NCBI GenBank assembly: GCA_903850745.1 | Contig: CAINMH010000086.1 | Span: 1-37,669 of the forward strand | DNA length: 37,669 nucleotides | Source: an uncultured bacterium | GTDB taxonomy: Bacteria; Actinomycetota; Actinomycetes; S36-B12 | Direction: 5' to 3' | Part shown: one piece after another, positions 8,585 to 17,637 of the stretch | Numbering within the stretch: the stretch's first letter is position 1 | How the letters are laid out: the number at the start of each line of letters is the position of its first letter | Translations under genes and position numbers: made by a program | The notes under the pieces: model-generated | Told to the model about the DNA's origin: nothing | Databases searched by the model: none | What the model saw: only the letters and a program-made list of their open reading frames with translations

Positions 8585-10651
8585 ATGAGCCACCCCCACA
8601 CGGTGCTGTTGGGAATAGATATCGGTGGGAGTTTCACGGACATCGTGGCATCGAATCTGCAGACCGGTGAAATCTCCTACGCGAAGACGCCCACGTATTC
8701 CCAAGATCTCGTGCGAAGCCTGCGCGAGGCGATTGCGGCAATCAGTGTGCCCGTGGGCGAGATTGGCGTGATTCGTCATGGGACCACGGTGGTCATCAAT
8801 GCGATCCTGACGCGTTCTGGGAAGCGGACAGCTCTGGTCACTACCAAAGGTTTTCGCGATGTCTTAGAGATCGGCCGAACCAATTGGCCAGAACCCTACA
8901 ACTTGTTCTTCAACCGTATGGAGCCACTCGTTCCGCGCGAACTTCGCTTTGAGATTGATGAGCGAATGTCTGCAAGTGGGGAAGAAATCTCACCGGTGCG
9001 CGAAGGCGATATGTCTGAGCTTGTCGCCAAAATTCAAGACGCCAAGGTAGAAGCTGTTGGCGTATGCCTGCTGCACTCCTACGTCGACGACACGCACGAG
9101 AAACTCATTGGCGAAGCTCTCGCAGATGCCTTTCCGGATGCCTACATATCGCTATCGCACGAACTGTCCAGAGAGTTTCGTGAGTTCGAGCGCACATCGA
9201 CAGTCGTTACCAATGCCTACGTCGGTGGCGTAGTAGATGGATATTTGGGGGAGCTCGAGAGCTATCTCGAGAGTCAGGGGTTCTCCGGTCGGCTATACAT
9301 GATGGAGTCCAATGGAGGCGTGACAACTGCTGAGTCAGCTCGGCGCCGACCTGTTGCGCTTGTGGAGTCAGGTCCGGCAGCAGGGGTTATGGCTACCGCC
9401 GAGATATCCAAGCTCAGAGGAATCGATAACGCGATTGCCTTCGACATGGGTGGTACAACGGCGAAGGCCTGCCTAGTGGAGGGTGGAGTTCCGCTATTTA
9501 CGGCGGAATACTTCGTGCCGTCGTACGAGCAGGGATTCCCCCTTCGCGTCGCGGCTCTCGACATTCTCGAGGTGGGCACCGGAGGTGGCAGCATCGCTCG
9601 CGTTGATTCCGTGGGCATGCTTACCGTGGGGCCGGAGAGCGCTGGCGCAGTCCCGGGGCCGGCCTGCTTTGGCAATGGTGGTGAACCGACGGTCACTGAC
9701 GCGAACCTCGTTCTTGGACGACTGAGCCCAAGCGCGTTCTTGCACGGCGAGACCGCCCTCGATGTCGAGGCGGCGCGCTCGGCGTTGGCTCCCCTGGCGG
9801 ATCGGTTGGGCAGCGACATCATCACTGCTGCAGCAGGAATCATCCGCTTGGCCAACGTCAATATGGCGGCCGCCATTAGGCGCATCAGTCTCGACAGAGG
9901 CAGAGACCCCAGAGACTTCCAACTGTTCTCCTATGGCGGTGGAGGCCCGCTGCATGGCACTGAGATTGCTCGGGAGTTGTCCATACCTCGCCTGGTCATT
10001 CCGATACTGCCTGGGATCTTCTCCGCACTTGGCATGCTCCTTGCCGACTTGCGTCAGGACTTCACGCAGACCTATATGCGCGATCTGGCTGCATTGGGCC
10101 CACATGAGTTGCGTGATGAGTTTGCGGCTCTCGAAAGCAGCGCCCGCAGCTGGGAGAACGACATTGGTTCGGACGCTCAGGGCCGCAGATCCGTGCGTTA
10201 TGTGGATGCCCGCTACAAGGGGCAGGAGTTCACCATCATGGTCAAGGTTCCCGAGGAGTGGGATGCGTCGCTTGCCGAGAGGCTCAGGGCAGCCTTCGAG
10301 CAGGAATATCAGTTGCGATACGGCCATTCGTTCCCGAGTCTTCCCCTTGAGATTGTCGGTCTCCGAAGCATTGATTACGTCAGCCTGCCTAAGCCTTTGG
10401 TGACTGCACTAACCGATTCGACACGGCAGGGAACAGGCGCTGAGTTGGGTAGTCGCTCTGTGTACTTCGGTAGTGCGGGCTTCCTGGAGACACCTGTTGT
10501 CATCAGGTCCGACCTGGAGATCGGTGCACACTTTGAGGGCCCCCTCGTCGTGGAGGAATACGGCTCGACCACGATTTTGGGTCCGCGGGACACCATGGTC
10601 GTCGACCCGATGGGTCAGCTAGTCATCGACATCGCAAAGGAGTCAGCATGA
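8585..10651 (+). CDS. hydantoinase/oxoprolinase A-type subunit (HyuA; ATP-dependent carboxylase-like)
   Basis: A 688-residue HyuA-family protein, a usual length. The ATG at 8585 has AAGGAG at the right spacing; an upstream in-frame start at 8549 lies at the expected transcription start. The N-terminus has the actin-like ATPase motif LLGIDIGGSFTDIVAS. A second phosphate motif, AFDMGGTTAKACLVEGG, follows at about residues 290-306, along with ESNGGV, VESGPAAG and SYGGGGPLHG. The family contains N-methylhydantoinase A, 5-oxoprolinase and the alpha or beta subunits of acetone and acetophenone carboxylases, all ATP-dependent and all paired with a HyuB. With acyl-CoA enzymes and FAH hydrolases around it, ketone carboxylation or lactam hydrolysis are both possible. 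The sequence does not decide which. Confidence 0.88.
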   Translation: MSHPHTVLLGIDIGGSFTDIVASNLQTGEISYAKTPTYSQDLVRSLREAIAAISVPVGEIGVIRHGTTVVINAILTRSGKRTALVTTKGFRDVLEIGRTNWPEPYNLFFNRMEPLVPRELRFEIDERMSASGEEISPVREGDMSELVAKIQDAKVEAVGVCLLHSYVDDTHEKLIGEALADAFPDAYISLSHELSREFREFERTSTVVTNAYVGGVVDGYLGELESYLESQGFSGRLYMMESNGGVTTAESARRRPVALVESGPAAGVMATAEISKLRGIDNAIAFDMGGTTAKACLVEGGVPLFTAEYFVPSYEQGFPLRVAALDILEVGTGGGSIARVDSVGMLTVGPESAGAVPGPACFGNGGEPTVTDANLVLGRLSPSAFLHGETALDVEAARSALAPLADRLGSDIITAAAGIIRLANVNMAAAIRRISLDRGRDPRDFQLFSYGGGGPLHGTEIARELSIPRLVIPILPGIFSALGMLLADLRQDFTQTYMRDLAALGPHELRDEFAALESSARSWENDIGSDAQGRRSVRYVDARYKGQEFTIMVKVPEEWDASLAERLRAAFEQEYQLRYGHSFPSLPLEIVGLRSIDYVSLPKPLVTALTDSTRQGTGAELGSRSVYFGSAGFLETPVVIRSDLEIGAHFEGPLVVEEYGSTTILGPRDTMVVDPMGQLVIDIAKESA

Positions 10652-12420
10652 CAGCGCACGCACATGACGTGGATCCGATCACTCTTGAGGTGATCCGATC
10701 AGCACTGAAGCACAACTTGGACGAGATCGAACTTGCGCTGTGTAGAACGGCATACAGCAGTACGGTCTACGAGGTTCGTGACATGTGTGCGGGCTGGATT
10801 GACGCTGAAGGACGTCTACTTGCGCAGGGCCGTTATGGTCTTCCGATTTTCATGGCGGATCTCGCGACCAGTGTCATGCCCGGGATTGAGCTCTTCGGCA
10901 GCGACGGGTACTCGCCGGGAGATGTGATCATCACAAACCACGCTGAGACGTGTGGGCAGCATCTCAATAATGTCGTCGTCTATGCCCCCATCTTCCATCA
11001 AGACGAGCTCATCGCATTCACAGCGACGCGGGCGCACTGGGCAGATGTGGGTGGCAAGGCTGTTGGCTCGTATTCCACTGATTCCACGGAGATTTTCCAA
11101 GAAGGAATCCAGTGGAACCAGTTGAAGGTGATGAAGGGGGGCCGGGAGGATCAGGAGGTCATGCGCATGATCGCCAACAACGTGCGCTTCCCGGACCAGG
11201 TCATCGGGGACATGCGTGCGCAGATCACTGCCTGCCGACTCGGGGAGCGCAGATTGCTGGAGATGGTCGAGCGCTACGGAATCGACACATTGCGTGCGTG
11301 CATGCAGAAGATTTGGGCGCAATCCGAAGCGCGCGCGCGAGAAGTTGTTGCGGGGATCCCTGACGGTACCTATTCGGCCTCAGCGTTCCTCGACAACGAC
11401 GGCATCAATCTCGATGAGCGGCTCAACATCGAGGTTGCAGTGACGATTCAGGGTAGCGATATGATCGTCGACCTCACGGGAACTCATGCACAGGTTCAGG
11501 GTCCAATGAACTCCGGAGCAGCGGGTGCACTTGCAGCGGTGCGTGTGGCATTCAAGTGCATAACAGCCCCCGGCACTACGCCCGATGAAGGTGCGTTTCG
11601 ACCGCTCAGTGTGGTTGTGCCTAAGGGCACCTTTGTCAGTGCGGAACCACCTGCTCCGCTTGCACAGTGGGTCATCATGATGCCCACACTGATTGAAACA
11701 GTGTTTCTGGCGTTGGCTCCGGTACTCCCTGGCCGAATACCTGCTGCACACATGGGTGACATGTCTGCCAACTTCTTCTACCAGCAAAGCACTCCTACGA
11801 AACAGGGCTTCGTCCATGCTGACCCGTTCCCGGGCGGTTGGGGTGCGCGGCCGAACGGAGATGGTCCTGTTCCGTTGAAGAGTTACTGCCACGGTGATAC
11901 CAACAAGATCAGCGTCGAACTGGAGGAGTTGAAGTTCCCGTTTCGTGTGCTGAGATACGAGATGCGTGCAGACTCCGGCGGAGTCGGCGAATTCCGGGGA
12001 GGGCCCGGACTGGATCGGGAGTTCGAACTTCTCGAGGATGTCATGATCACGACCAGTCTGGAGCGGTCCGAGTGCCCGCCGTGGGGACTGGAAGGTGGCG
12101 GAGCTGGTGGGGCTCCGATAGCGATCCTGCAGACGCCTGCCGGTGGCTCTGAGGGGTTCCACAAGGCGACTATGAAGCCGGTGCCAGCGGGTAGCAGACT
12201 TTTGATCAGTACTGCAGGAGGAGGCGGATTCGGCAACCCCTCGCGTCGCGATCCCGAACGTGTTCTGCTCGATGTCGTGCGCGGAATGGTGACTGAGCGG
12301 CAGGCCCGCAGCGAGTACCTAGTTGCGATTGTTCCCGGTACCAAGGGGCTGGAGATAGACGTCGCCGAGACTCACAGGTTGCGCGCTGAGGAGCAAGCCA
12401 CGCGAGGAACGCAGGGGTGA
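10648..12420 (+). CDS. hydantoinase/oxoprolinase B-type subunit (HyuB; ATP-dependent carboxylase-like)
   Basis: A 590-residue HyuB-family protein that overlaps hyuA as ATGA. Family marks include DPITLEVIRSALKHNLDEI at the N-terminus, the GDVIITNHAE segment, GPMNSGAAGALAAVR, and FRVLRYEMRADSGGVGEFRGG with GGPGLDREFEL and the glycine-rich STAGGGGFGNPSRRDPE near the C-terminus. It is the catalytic partner of the HyuA ATPase. In acetone and acetophenone carboxylases the same two subunit types phosphorylate and carboxylate ketones; no extra small gamma subunit is visible here. The next gene overlaps by GTGA. Confidence 0.88.
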   Translation: MTAHAHDVDPITLEVIRSALKHNLDEIELALCRTAYSSTVYEVRDMCAGWIDAEGRLLAQGRYGLPIFMADLATSVMPGIELFGSDGYSPGDVIITNHAETCGQHLNNVVVYAPIFHQDELIAFTATRAHWADVGGKAVGSYSTDSTEIFQEGIQWNQLKVMKGGREDQEVMRMIANNVRFPDQVIGDMRAQITACRLGERRLLEMVERYGIDTLRACMQKIWAQSEARAREVVAGIPDGTYSASAFLDNDGINLDERLNIEVAVTIQGSDMIVDLTGTHAQVQGPMNSGAAGALAAVRVAFKCITAPGTTPDEGAFRPLSVVVPKGTFVSAEPPAPLAQWVIMMPTLIETVFLALAPVLPGRIPAAHMGDMSANFFYQQSTPTKQGFVHADPFPGGWGARPNGDGPVPLKSYCHGDTNKISVELEELKFPFRVLRYEMRADSGGVGEFRGGPGLDREFELLEDVMITTSLERSECPPWGLEGGGAGGAPIAILQTPAGGSEGFHKATMKPVPAGSRLLISTAGGGGFGNPSRRDPERVLLDVVRGMVTERQARSEYLVAIVPGTKGLEIDVAETHRLRAEEQATRGTQG

Positions 12421-12830
12421 CTCAGTCTCCTTCGGCAGCGGCCACAGTCTTCAGTCAGCCCTTCTGGCAGGCAGCGAGTGAGCAGCGACTGATTCGCCCG
12501 TGGTGTGCTCATTGCCAGATCAGTTTCTTCCCACCGGCTCTGTGCTGCCCGCACTGTCTCGAAACTGGCTGGACCTGGATTGATAGTTCCGGAATCGGCA
12601 GCATCTACAGCTTCACCCGGGTATTCCGTGCCCCGGTTGCCGGATTTGAGACTCCTTATGTTGTTGCCATAGTCGATTTGGAACCGGGTTTTTCACTGAT
12701 CACAAACGTGCTTGAGAGCAATTTTGATCAGGTGCGCATTGGTGACGAGGTCGAGGTGGATTGGGCTGGATCGATGCGTGACCTCCCCGTTTTCCGACGT
12801 GCATCCGCTGCCGGGCGGCGCACGTCATGA
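12417..12830 (+). CDS. DUF35 OB-fold protein with rubredoxin-like zinc ribbon
   Basis: A 137-residue protein with an N-terminal helix (FWQAASEQRLIRP), a four-cysteine zinc ribbon (WCAHCQ at about 37-42 and CCPHC at about 51-55), and an OB-fold with IYSFTRVFRAPV and the typical pattern PYVVAIVDLEPGFSLITNV. DUF35 proteins pair with thiolase-fold or MaoC-like partners; in steroid side-chain degradation they activate Ltp2-type retro-aldolases. Here the likely partner is the thiolase-fold protein at 14370, one gene further on. It starts at GTG 12417 (GTGA overlap) and its stop overlaps the ligase ATG. The family is clear, the partner is inferred. Confidence 0.87.
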   Translation: MTQSPSAAATVFSQPFWQAASEQRLIRPWCAHCQISFFPPALCCPHCLETGWTWIDSSGIGSIYSFTRVFRAPVAGFETPYVVAIVDLEPGFSLITNVLESNFDQVRIGDEVEVDWAGSMRDLPVFRRASAAGRRTS

Positions 12831-14377
12831 ATGTCGGCCAAGCAGTCGCTCAGGCGGCGATGCGAAATCCATCTGGTGTCGCGGTCTTCGATGATTCTGG
12901 ATCCTTGACCTATCAGCAACTTGATCAAATGAGTAATCGCCTGGCCCGAGGCATGGTCGAACTCTGGGAGTGCGTGCCGGGGGACCGAGTCGCGGTCTAT
13001 CTGCCAAATCGTAAGGAGGTCGTAGAGCTTCTTGTCGCAAGTGCTAAGGCTGGCCTTGTGTACGTGGGTCTCAATTTCCGACTTGACGACCGCGAACTCA
13101 CCGCAGTGCTCACCAATGCCGAGCCAAAAATCATGTTCACGTGTGGTGAGTTCTTCGAGCGCCTTGAGCCGTTTGCCAAAGAGTTCGACTTTCGTCTGAT
13201 CAACATCGATGGGCCAGAATCTGGGCGATATCACTCGTGCTTGAACACAACTTCATCAGACGTTCTTCAGATTAGTTATCAGACCTCTGCATCCGATGAG
13301 TTCTGCATCGTCTACAGCAGTGGTACGACTGGAACGCCGAAGGGCATTCTCTTCGATCACGCCGCCGCAATTCAGCATGCACTCGTCGCGATTATCGAAT
13401 ACGGCATTGAGCAAAGCTCGAAATATCTGGTGCAGATCCCACACAACTCAAGTGTGAACATCACAATTCTTCCTTGTCTAATCGCTGGCGCGGCGATCGG
13501 ATTCGAGGAGAGCCGAGGGTTCACACCTGAGCGATTTGCGAATCGCATTCACAAAGATCAGATCACCCACTCATTTGTAGTTCCGACAATGCTCTTTCGA
13601 ATACTGGAGGGCGTTCCGGTCGGTGATCGACGCATGGAGTCACTCGTCACCCTTGGCTATGGAGCCTCGTCGATACCGCCAGAGCGAGTCAATGAGCTAG
13701 TTGCACGATTTGGTGACATCTTCATCCAGCTTTACGGAATGGCGGAGATCGCTTCAATCGGCACCCTCTTGCGCAAACAAGACCATGCGAAGGCGCTTGC
13801 CGGAAACCAGCATCTCCTTGCATCAGCGGGTCGTGCATCTTTGGTCGTGACTGTCCGGGTCGTTGACCCAGATGGCCATGATGTCCCGATCGGAGAGAGA
13901 GGAGAGGTCGTATTTGCAGGCCCACACCTGATGCGTGGCTACTTCCGCGACCCCGATAGGACAGCAGAGGCTATTCGAGATGGTTGGATGCACAGCGGTG
14001 ACCTAGGTGTGCTGGATTCCGAGGGCTACCTCTATATCGTCGGCCGGATCAAAGATCTGATTATCCGAGGTGGATTCAACATCGCGCCCCGAGAGATTGA
14101 GGAGACCCTACAGACGCATCCAGCAGTGCTCGAGGCAGCGGTCATCGGCATCCCTGATGAAGAGTGGGGCGAGAGCCTGCATGCCGTGGTGTCTTTCAAA
14201 GAAGGACAATCGTCGGATCCGGTTGCACTAATCGATTGGTGTGTGACTGCAGGTTTGGCATCCATCAAGGTGCCACAGAGCCTCGCCATCGTCGAGGACC
14301 TGCCCAAGAATCTCGTTGGCAAGATCGACAAACAGGTTCTGCGCAGTATGTATTTAAGGCCCGGTGGCCATGACTAG
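12827..14377 (+). CDS. acyl-CoA ligase (AMP-forming, ANL superfamily)
   Basis: A 516-residue adenylate-forming enzyme of normal length. The P-loop-like motif YSSGTTGTPKGI is near residue 163, followed by YGMAEIASIG, the HSGDLG segment, and GRIKDLIIRGGFNIAPREIE at the hinge. The C-terminal KNLVGKIDKQVLR contains the Lys that contacts the adenylate. It would activate a carboxylic acid with ATP and CoA, probably the entry point of the pathway or the salvage of a carboxylation product. Starts by ATGA overlap with the DUF35 gene and overlaps the next gene by eight bases. Substrate not predictable. Confidence 0.93.
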   Translation: MNVGQAVAQAAMRNPSGVAVFDDSGSLTYQQLDQMSNRLARGMVELWECVPGDRVAVYLPNRKEVVELLVASAKAGLVYVGLNFRLDDRELTAVLTNAEPKIMFTCGEFFERLEPFAKEFDFRLINIDGPESGRYHSCLNTTSSDVLQISYQTSASDEFCIVYSSGTTGTPKGILFDHAAAIQHALVAIIEYGIEQSSKYLVQIPHNSSVNITILPCLIAGAAIGFEESRGFTPERFANRIHKDQITHSFVVPTMLFRILEGVPVGDRRMESLVTLGYGASSIPPERVNELVARFGDIFIQLYGMAEIASIGTLLRKQDHAKALAGNQHLLASAGRASLVVTVRVVDPDGHDVPIGERGEVVFAGPHLMRGYFRDPDRTAEAIRDGWMHSGDLGVLDSEGYLYIVGRIKDLIIRGGFNIAPREIEETLQTHPAVLEAAVIGIPDEEWGESLHAVVSFKEGQSSDPVALIDWCVTAGLASIKVPQSLAIVEDLPKNLVGKIDKQVLRSMYLRPGGHD

Positions 14378-15551
14378 CAGCTTCCCACGAGTAGCCATTG
14401 CTGGCATCGGTGTGACTGAACAGCGCAAATCCCTTGGTACATCTACTCTTGAGGCCTGCCTCTCGGCGACCAAGATGGCGCTCGCAGATGCTGGAATGTC
14501 CGTGCATGACGTTGACGGCGTCATGGCGCGCTGGCCTGGTCCGGGTGGCACGGTGCTAAAGCCGGGCTCAGTCGATTGGGCCGAAATGCTGGGAATCCCC
14601 GTGCGCTGGGTGAGTGATACATACCCGCAAGGCATCCCGGCAGTGCTCGAGGCCGCTGCAGTCATCGGCGCAGGACTCTGCAACACCGTTCTTATTGTGG
14701 GCGGACAAGCCGGGGAGTTTTCTGGAAACGATGTCGCGCCGTATACGCGCCCGGAGAACGAGTTTGTGGCGCCATGGGGTGCATTCACGGCGGCTCATTT
14801 TGCAATGATCGCTGAGCGGTACCTGCATCTCTACCAGGTCGACTGGTCACGGTTCGCGACGGTTGCGGCGACAATCCGAAACTTTGGTCATCTAAATCCT
14901 GATGCGCTTATGTACGGCCGTGGGCCATACAGCGCCAGCGACATTCTTGATTCACCGATGGTTGCCAGCCCTTTCAGACGTCTAGATCTTTGCCTCGCCA
15001 ATGAGGGAGCGGCCGCAATGATCATCACGTCTGTAGAGCGTGCCCTTGACTCTCCGGCTCCGGTGGTCGAGGTACTTGGTGGCGGGTGCGAGTGGTTTCG
15101 TCAGCAGTACGTAGGCCCCGCTCGGTACGAAGAGGTGGGGATGATCGGCGAAGATGCTTCGCGTCGAGCGTTCTCCCAGGCTGGCCTGGTGCCCAGTGAC
15201 ATCGATGTAGCTCAACTTTATGACGTCAACACCTTCGAAGTCGTTCGGCAATTTGAGGCTCTCGGCTTCTGCGGTCAAGGCGAGGGCATTGACTTTGTCA
15301 CGTCCGCGGGACTTGGTCTCGATGGTCGAATCCCGACCAACACTGATGGAGGACTCATGTCCTTCAGCCATATCGGCTGGGGAGCACCGTCGTTGCGTGT
15401 CGTAGAGGCCGTGCGACAACTTCGCCACGCAGGGGCTGATCGGCAAGTACCCGGCGCAGAGACCGCGATTGCAGCGGGAGCGGGTGCAGGAGCCCAGTAC
15501 TACAACGTTGTTCTGCTCGGTCGTTCACGGGCGAATCAAGCTCAGTCGTGA
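14370..15551 (+). CDS. thiolase-fold protein (SCP-x/Ltp2-like) lacking the nucleophilic cysteine
   Basis: A 393-residue thiolase-superfamily protein that begins VAIAGIGVTEQRKSLG. A GTG at 14364 is an alternative start (AAGG at 14356-14359 could serve either). The region that carries the nucleophilic Cys in true thiolases reads SDTYPQGIPAVLEAA, without Cys. The C-terminal His is kept in LMSFSHIGWG, and GLVPSDIDVAQLYDVNTFEVV and LEALGFCG-like text (FEALGFCGQGEG) resemble lipid-transfer/Ltp2 proteins. That pattern suits a retro-aldolase rather than a Claisen thiolase, and the DUF35 protein in the same operon supports this. The reaction is inferred, the fold assignment is firm. Confidence 0.85.
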   Translation: MTSSFPRVAIAGIGVTEQRKSLGTSTLEACLSATKMALADAGMSVHDVDGVMARWPGPGGTVLKPGSVDWAEMLGIPVRWVSDTYPQGIPAVLEAAAVIGAGLCNTVLIVGGQAGEFSGNDVAPYTRPENEFVAPWGAFTAAHFAMIAERYLHLYQVDWSRFATVAATIRNFGHLNPDALMYGRGPYSASDILDSPMVASPFRRLDLCLANEGAAAMIITSVERALDSPAPVVEVLGGGCEWFRQQYVGPARYEEVGMIGEDASRRAFSQAGLVPSDIDVAQLYDVNTFEVVRQFEALGFCGQGEGIDFVTSAGLGLDGRIPTNTDGGLMSFSHIGWGAPSLRVVEAVRQLRHAGADRQVPGAETAIAAGAGAGAQYYNVVLLGRSRANQAQS

Positions 15552-15564
15552 GAGGAGATACACA

Positions 15565-16488
15565 GTGAGAATCTGTACTTTCTCAGCAGGTGGTGCAAGC
15601 CATCTAGGTCTGGTGATAGGTGACCATGTGGTCGAGGTTGTCCCCGCGCAAGCTGCCCGTGGCTTAACCCCGGTTCCTGATGACCTCTTGTCTGTGATTG
15701 AGATGGGTCGAGACACCTGGGATGACCTAGAACGGCTCAATGAGTCGCTTATGGACGGTGGTTGGCCGTCTGATGCGTCGTGGGTGCGGGAGTGTTCTGA
15801 AGTTCGTTTTGAGGTGCCATTCCTACCGCCAAAGAATCCATGGACGGTTGGCTCGAACTACCTACGGCATCTTGAGATCGCCTTTGCGCGAATTCCACGT
15901 GAAGTGGTGATCCCAAAGGCTCCGGAGTTCTTCACCAAGGCGCTGACCGCCGTATGTGGAGATGGCGCGGACATCGTCTATGACAAGCGCGCGACCGTCA
16001 CCGTCGACTATGAGAACGAACTCATGATCGTCATCGGCGTGGGTGGAAAGAACATTCCGAAAGAGAAAGCTATGGAACATATCTTCGGGTTTAGTGTCGC
16101 CAATGATGTGTCTGCTCGAGAAATCCAGATGCACCACGGTCAGTTCTACCGAGGAAAGAGCCAGACCGGGTTCTGTCCCTTTGGACCCGTGGTCGCGACC
16201 CAGGTGGATGTTCCTGATCCCAACGCGGAGCAACTCAGGACCTGGGTCAATGGGGAGTTGCGGCAGGACTGGCCGGTTGGCGACATGATCTTCAAAGTGG
16301 ATGAAATCGTGTCGTGGCTCTCTCAGGGAATGACCATTGAGCCAGGCGACGTCATCATCTGTGGCACGGCCCCCGGAGTTGGATTCGAATTCCTTCCGCA
16401 AAAGTGGCTCCAACACGGAGATGTCGTTGAGTGCGAGATATCTGGCATCGGACGAATCCGTAACACGATCAAGATGGCAGGTATCTGA
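15565..16488 (+). CDS. fumarylacetoacetate hydrolase (FAH) family protein 1
   Basis: A 307-residue protein starting at GTG 15565, chosen because GAGGAG lies at 15552-15557; the frame continues upstream inside the previous gene. The FAH catalytic domain is canonical: GSNYLRHLEIA, EFFTKA, then VDYENELMIVIG with metal ligands E150 and E152, ANDVSAREIQ with D181, GKSQTGFCPFGPV and GDVIICGTAPGVG. FAH proteins use Mg2+ or Ca2+ to hydrolyse or decarboxylate beta-diketo acids and related compounds. It may cleave the product made by the HyuAB pair or the aldolase-like enzyme. The next gene begins one base after its stop. Confidence 0.92.
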   Translation: MRICTFSAGGASHLGLVIGDHVVEVVPAQAARGLTPVPDDLLSVIEMGRDTWDDLERLNESLMDGGWPSDASWVRECSEVRFEVPFLPPKNPWTVGSNYLRHLEIAFARIPREVVIPKAPEFFTKALTAVCGDGADIVYDKRATVTVDYENELMIVIGVGGKNIPKEKAMEHIFGFSVANDVSAREIQMHHGQFYRGKSQTGFCPFGPVVATQVDVPDPNAEQLRTWVNGELRQDWPVGDMIFKVDEIVSWLSQGMTIEPGDVIICGTAPGVGFEFLPQKWLQHGDVVECEISGIGRIRNTIKMAGI

Positions 16489-16489
16489 C

Positions 16490-17386
16490 ATGAGACTGTG
16501 CCGCTTCCGTTCGAATTCACAGGTTGCCGTTGGGATTGCAGTTGGTGACCGGCGCATTGTCGATGTTTCTGCTGCTGCCGCTTCAGCTGGCGTATCCCTG
16601 CCGGCATCATTCTCGCTTCACGGAATTGTCCAGGCAGGTGATGGACTCTTGGACGAGCTCAGTCGCGTTCAGCAATGGGCCTTGCAGAATCCTGATGCTT
16701 CCTGTGTGCTCTCAGAGGATGCTGTTGAACTTCTCCATCCGTACCGGCCTCGGAAAAACATCGTGAAGGCTGGTGGCAACGCACGCACCATCAATGGAAT
16801 CCCTAATCCCGACGCAGTCGCTTTGCTTAGGTATCACACAAAGGCGCCGACAGCTGTTGCCGATCCAGGGACTTTGTTGGAGTGGGAGTCTCGCGTGACC
16901 GCCGAGGTATATGCAGAGCCACAACTTGTCATCACCATTGGTCGACCGTTGTTCTTCGCCACACCAGAAGAAGCTCAGGCAGCTGTTTTTGGTTACTCCG
17001 TGGGCACAGACTTTCGTGCGTGGGATCTCATGAACAAGCACGGTCAATGGCCCAAGGCGATTTCACTGGACGGATTCTTCCCTTGGGGCCCGTACATTGT
17101 GACGGCTGACGAGGTAGCCGATCCGAACGCTCTTGCCATTGACTTGAGCCTCAATGGCGACCGTCTGTTATCCGGCAATTCGGCAGACGTGAAATTGTCG
17201 GTGGGTGAGATGTTGGCTGAGTACAGCAGGGGTATTCAAATTGAGCCCGGGGATCTTTTCATGCTCGGCACCCCAGAGGCGGTGGGATTCGGCTGTACTC
17301 CCTACCGGTTCTGCGCATCGGGAGACGTAATCACATCGTCGGTTGAGGGGATCGGGAGTGTGGAGACTCCCGTCCGCATCGTCTAG
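16490..17386 (+). CDS. fumarylacetoacetate hydrolase (FAH) family protein 2, atypical metal site
   Basis: A 298-residue FAH-family protein from ATG 16490, overlapping nothing but immediately after its paralogue. Conserved parts are KNIVKAGGNART, the TDFRAWDLM segment with D174, KAISLDGFFPWGP and EPGDLFMLGTPEAVGFG. The usual E-x-E metal pair is changed: the equivalent segment reads VYAEPQLVITIG, giving E143 but Q145. In FAH1 the same place has E-N-E. The protein could have altered metal affinity, another reaction such as isomerisation, or act in a heteromer with FAH1 (HpcE-type FAH proteins have two domains). It is the last gene of the long plus-strand block. Confidence 0.85.
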   Translation: MRLCRFRSNSQVAVGIAVGDRRIVDVSAAAASAGVSLPASFSLHGIVQAGDGLLDELSRVQQWALQNPDASCVLSEDAVELLHPYRPRKNIVKAGGNARTINGIPNPDAVALLRYHTKAPTAVADPGTLLEWESRVTAEVYAEPQLVITIGRPLFFATPEEAQAAVFGYSVGTDFRAWDLMNKHGQWPKAISLDGFFPWGPYIVTADEVADPNALAIDLSLNGDRLLSGNSADVKLSVGEMLAEYSRGIQIEPGDLFMLGTPEAVGFGCTPYRFCASGDVITSSVEGIGSVETPVRIV

Positions 17387-17518
17387 CGGCGCGCTTTCGG
17401 CCCCGGCCCTCCTTGTCGCCTGTGACGAGCAGGTCCCTGTATGAGTCCCCGGGATCCGCTTCCCAGCGCCCAGCCGCGGGCACTAGGGTTCTTGACTGCA
17501 GCAGGCGCGAGTTTGCTG

Positions 17519-17608
17519 GGAGGGATGGCCGAGCGGCCGAAGGCGACGGTCTTGAAAACCGTTGAGGCGGTATCCCCGTCTCCGTGGGTTCAAATCCCAC
17601 TCCCTCCG
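17519..17608 (+). tRNA. tRNA-Ser (TGA anticodon)
   Basis: A 90-nt type II tRNA. The acceptor stem GGAGGGA (17519-17525) pairs with TCCCTCC (17601-17607). The anticodon loop is CTTGAAAA with TGA, the long variable arm spans roughly 17562-17583, and the T-loop is GGGTTCAAATCCC. CCA is not encoded: the discriminator G is followed by CTC. Confidence 0.96.
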
Positions 17609-17637
17609 CTCAAGGACCGGGGCGCAGGAGGTAGTCG

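Noticed and set aside
9494-10327. A 277-codon antisense open frame within hyuA
   Set aside because: It is a shadow of the conserved HyuA gene on the opposite strand.
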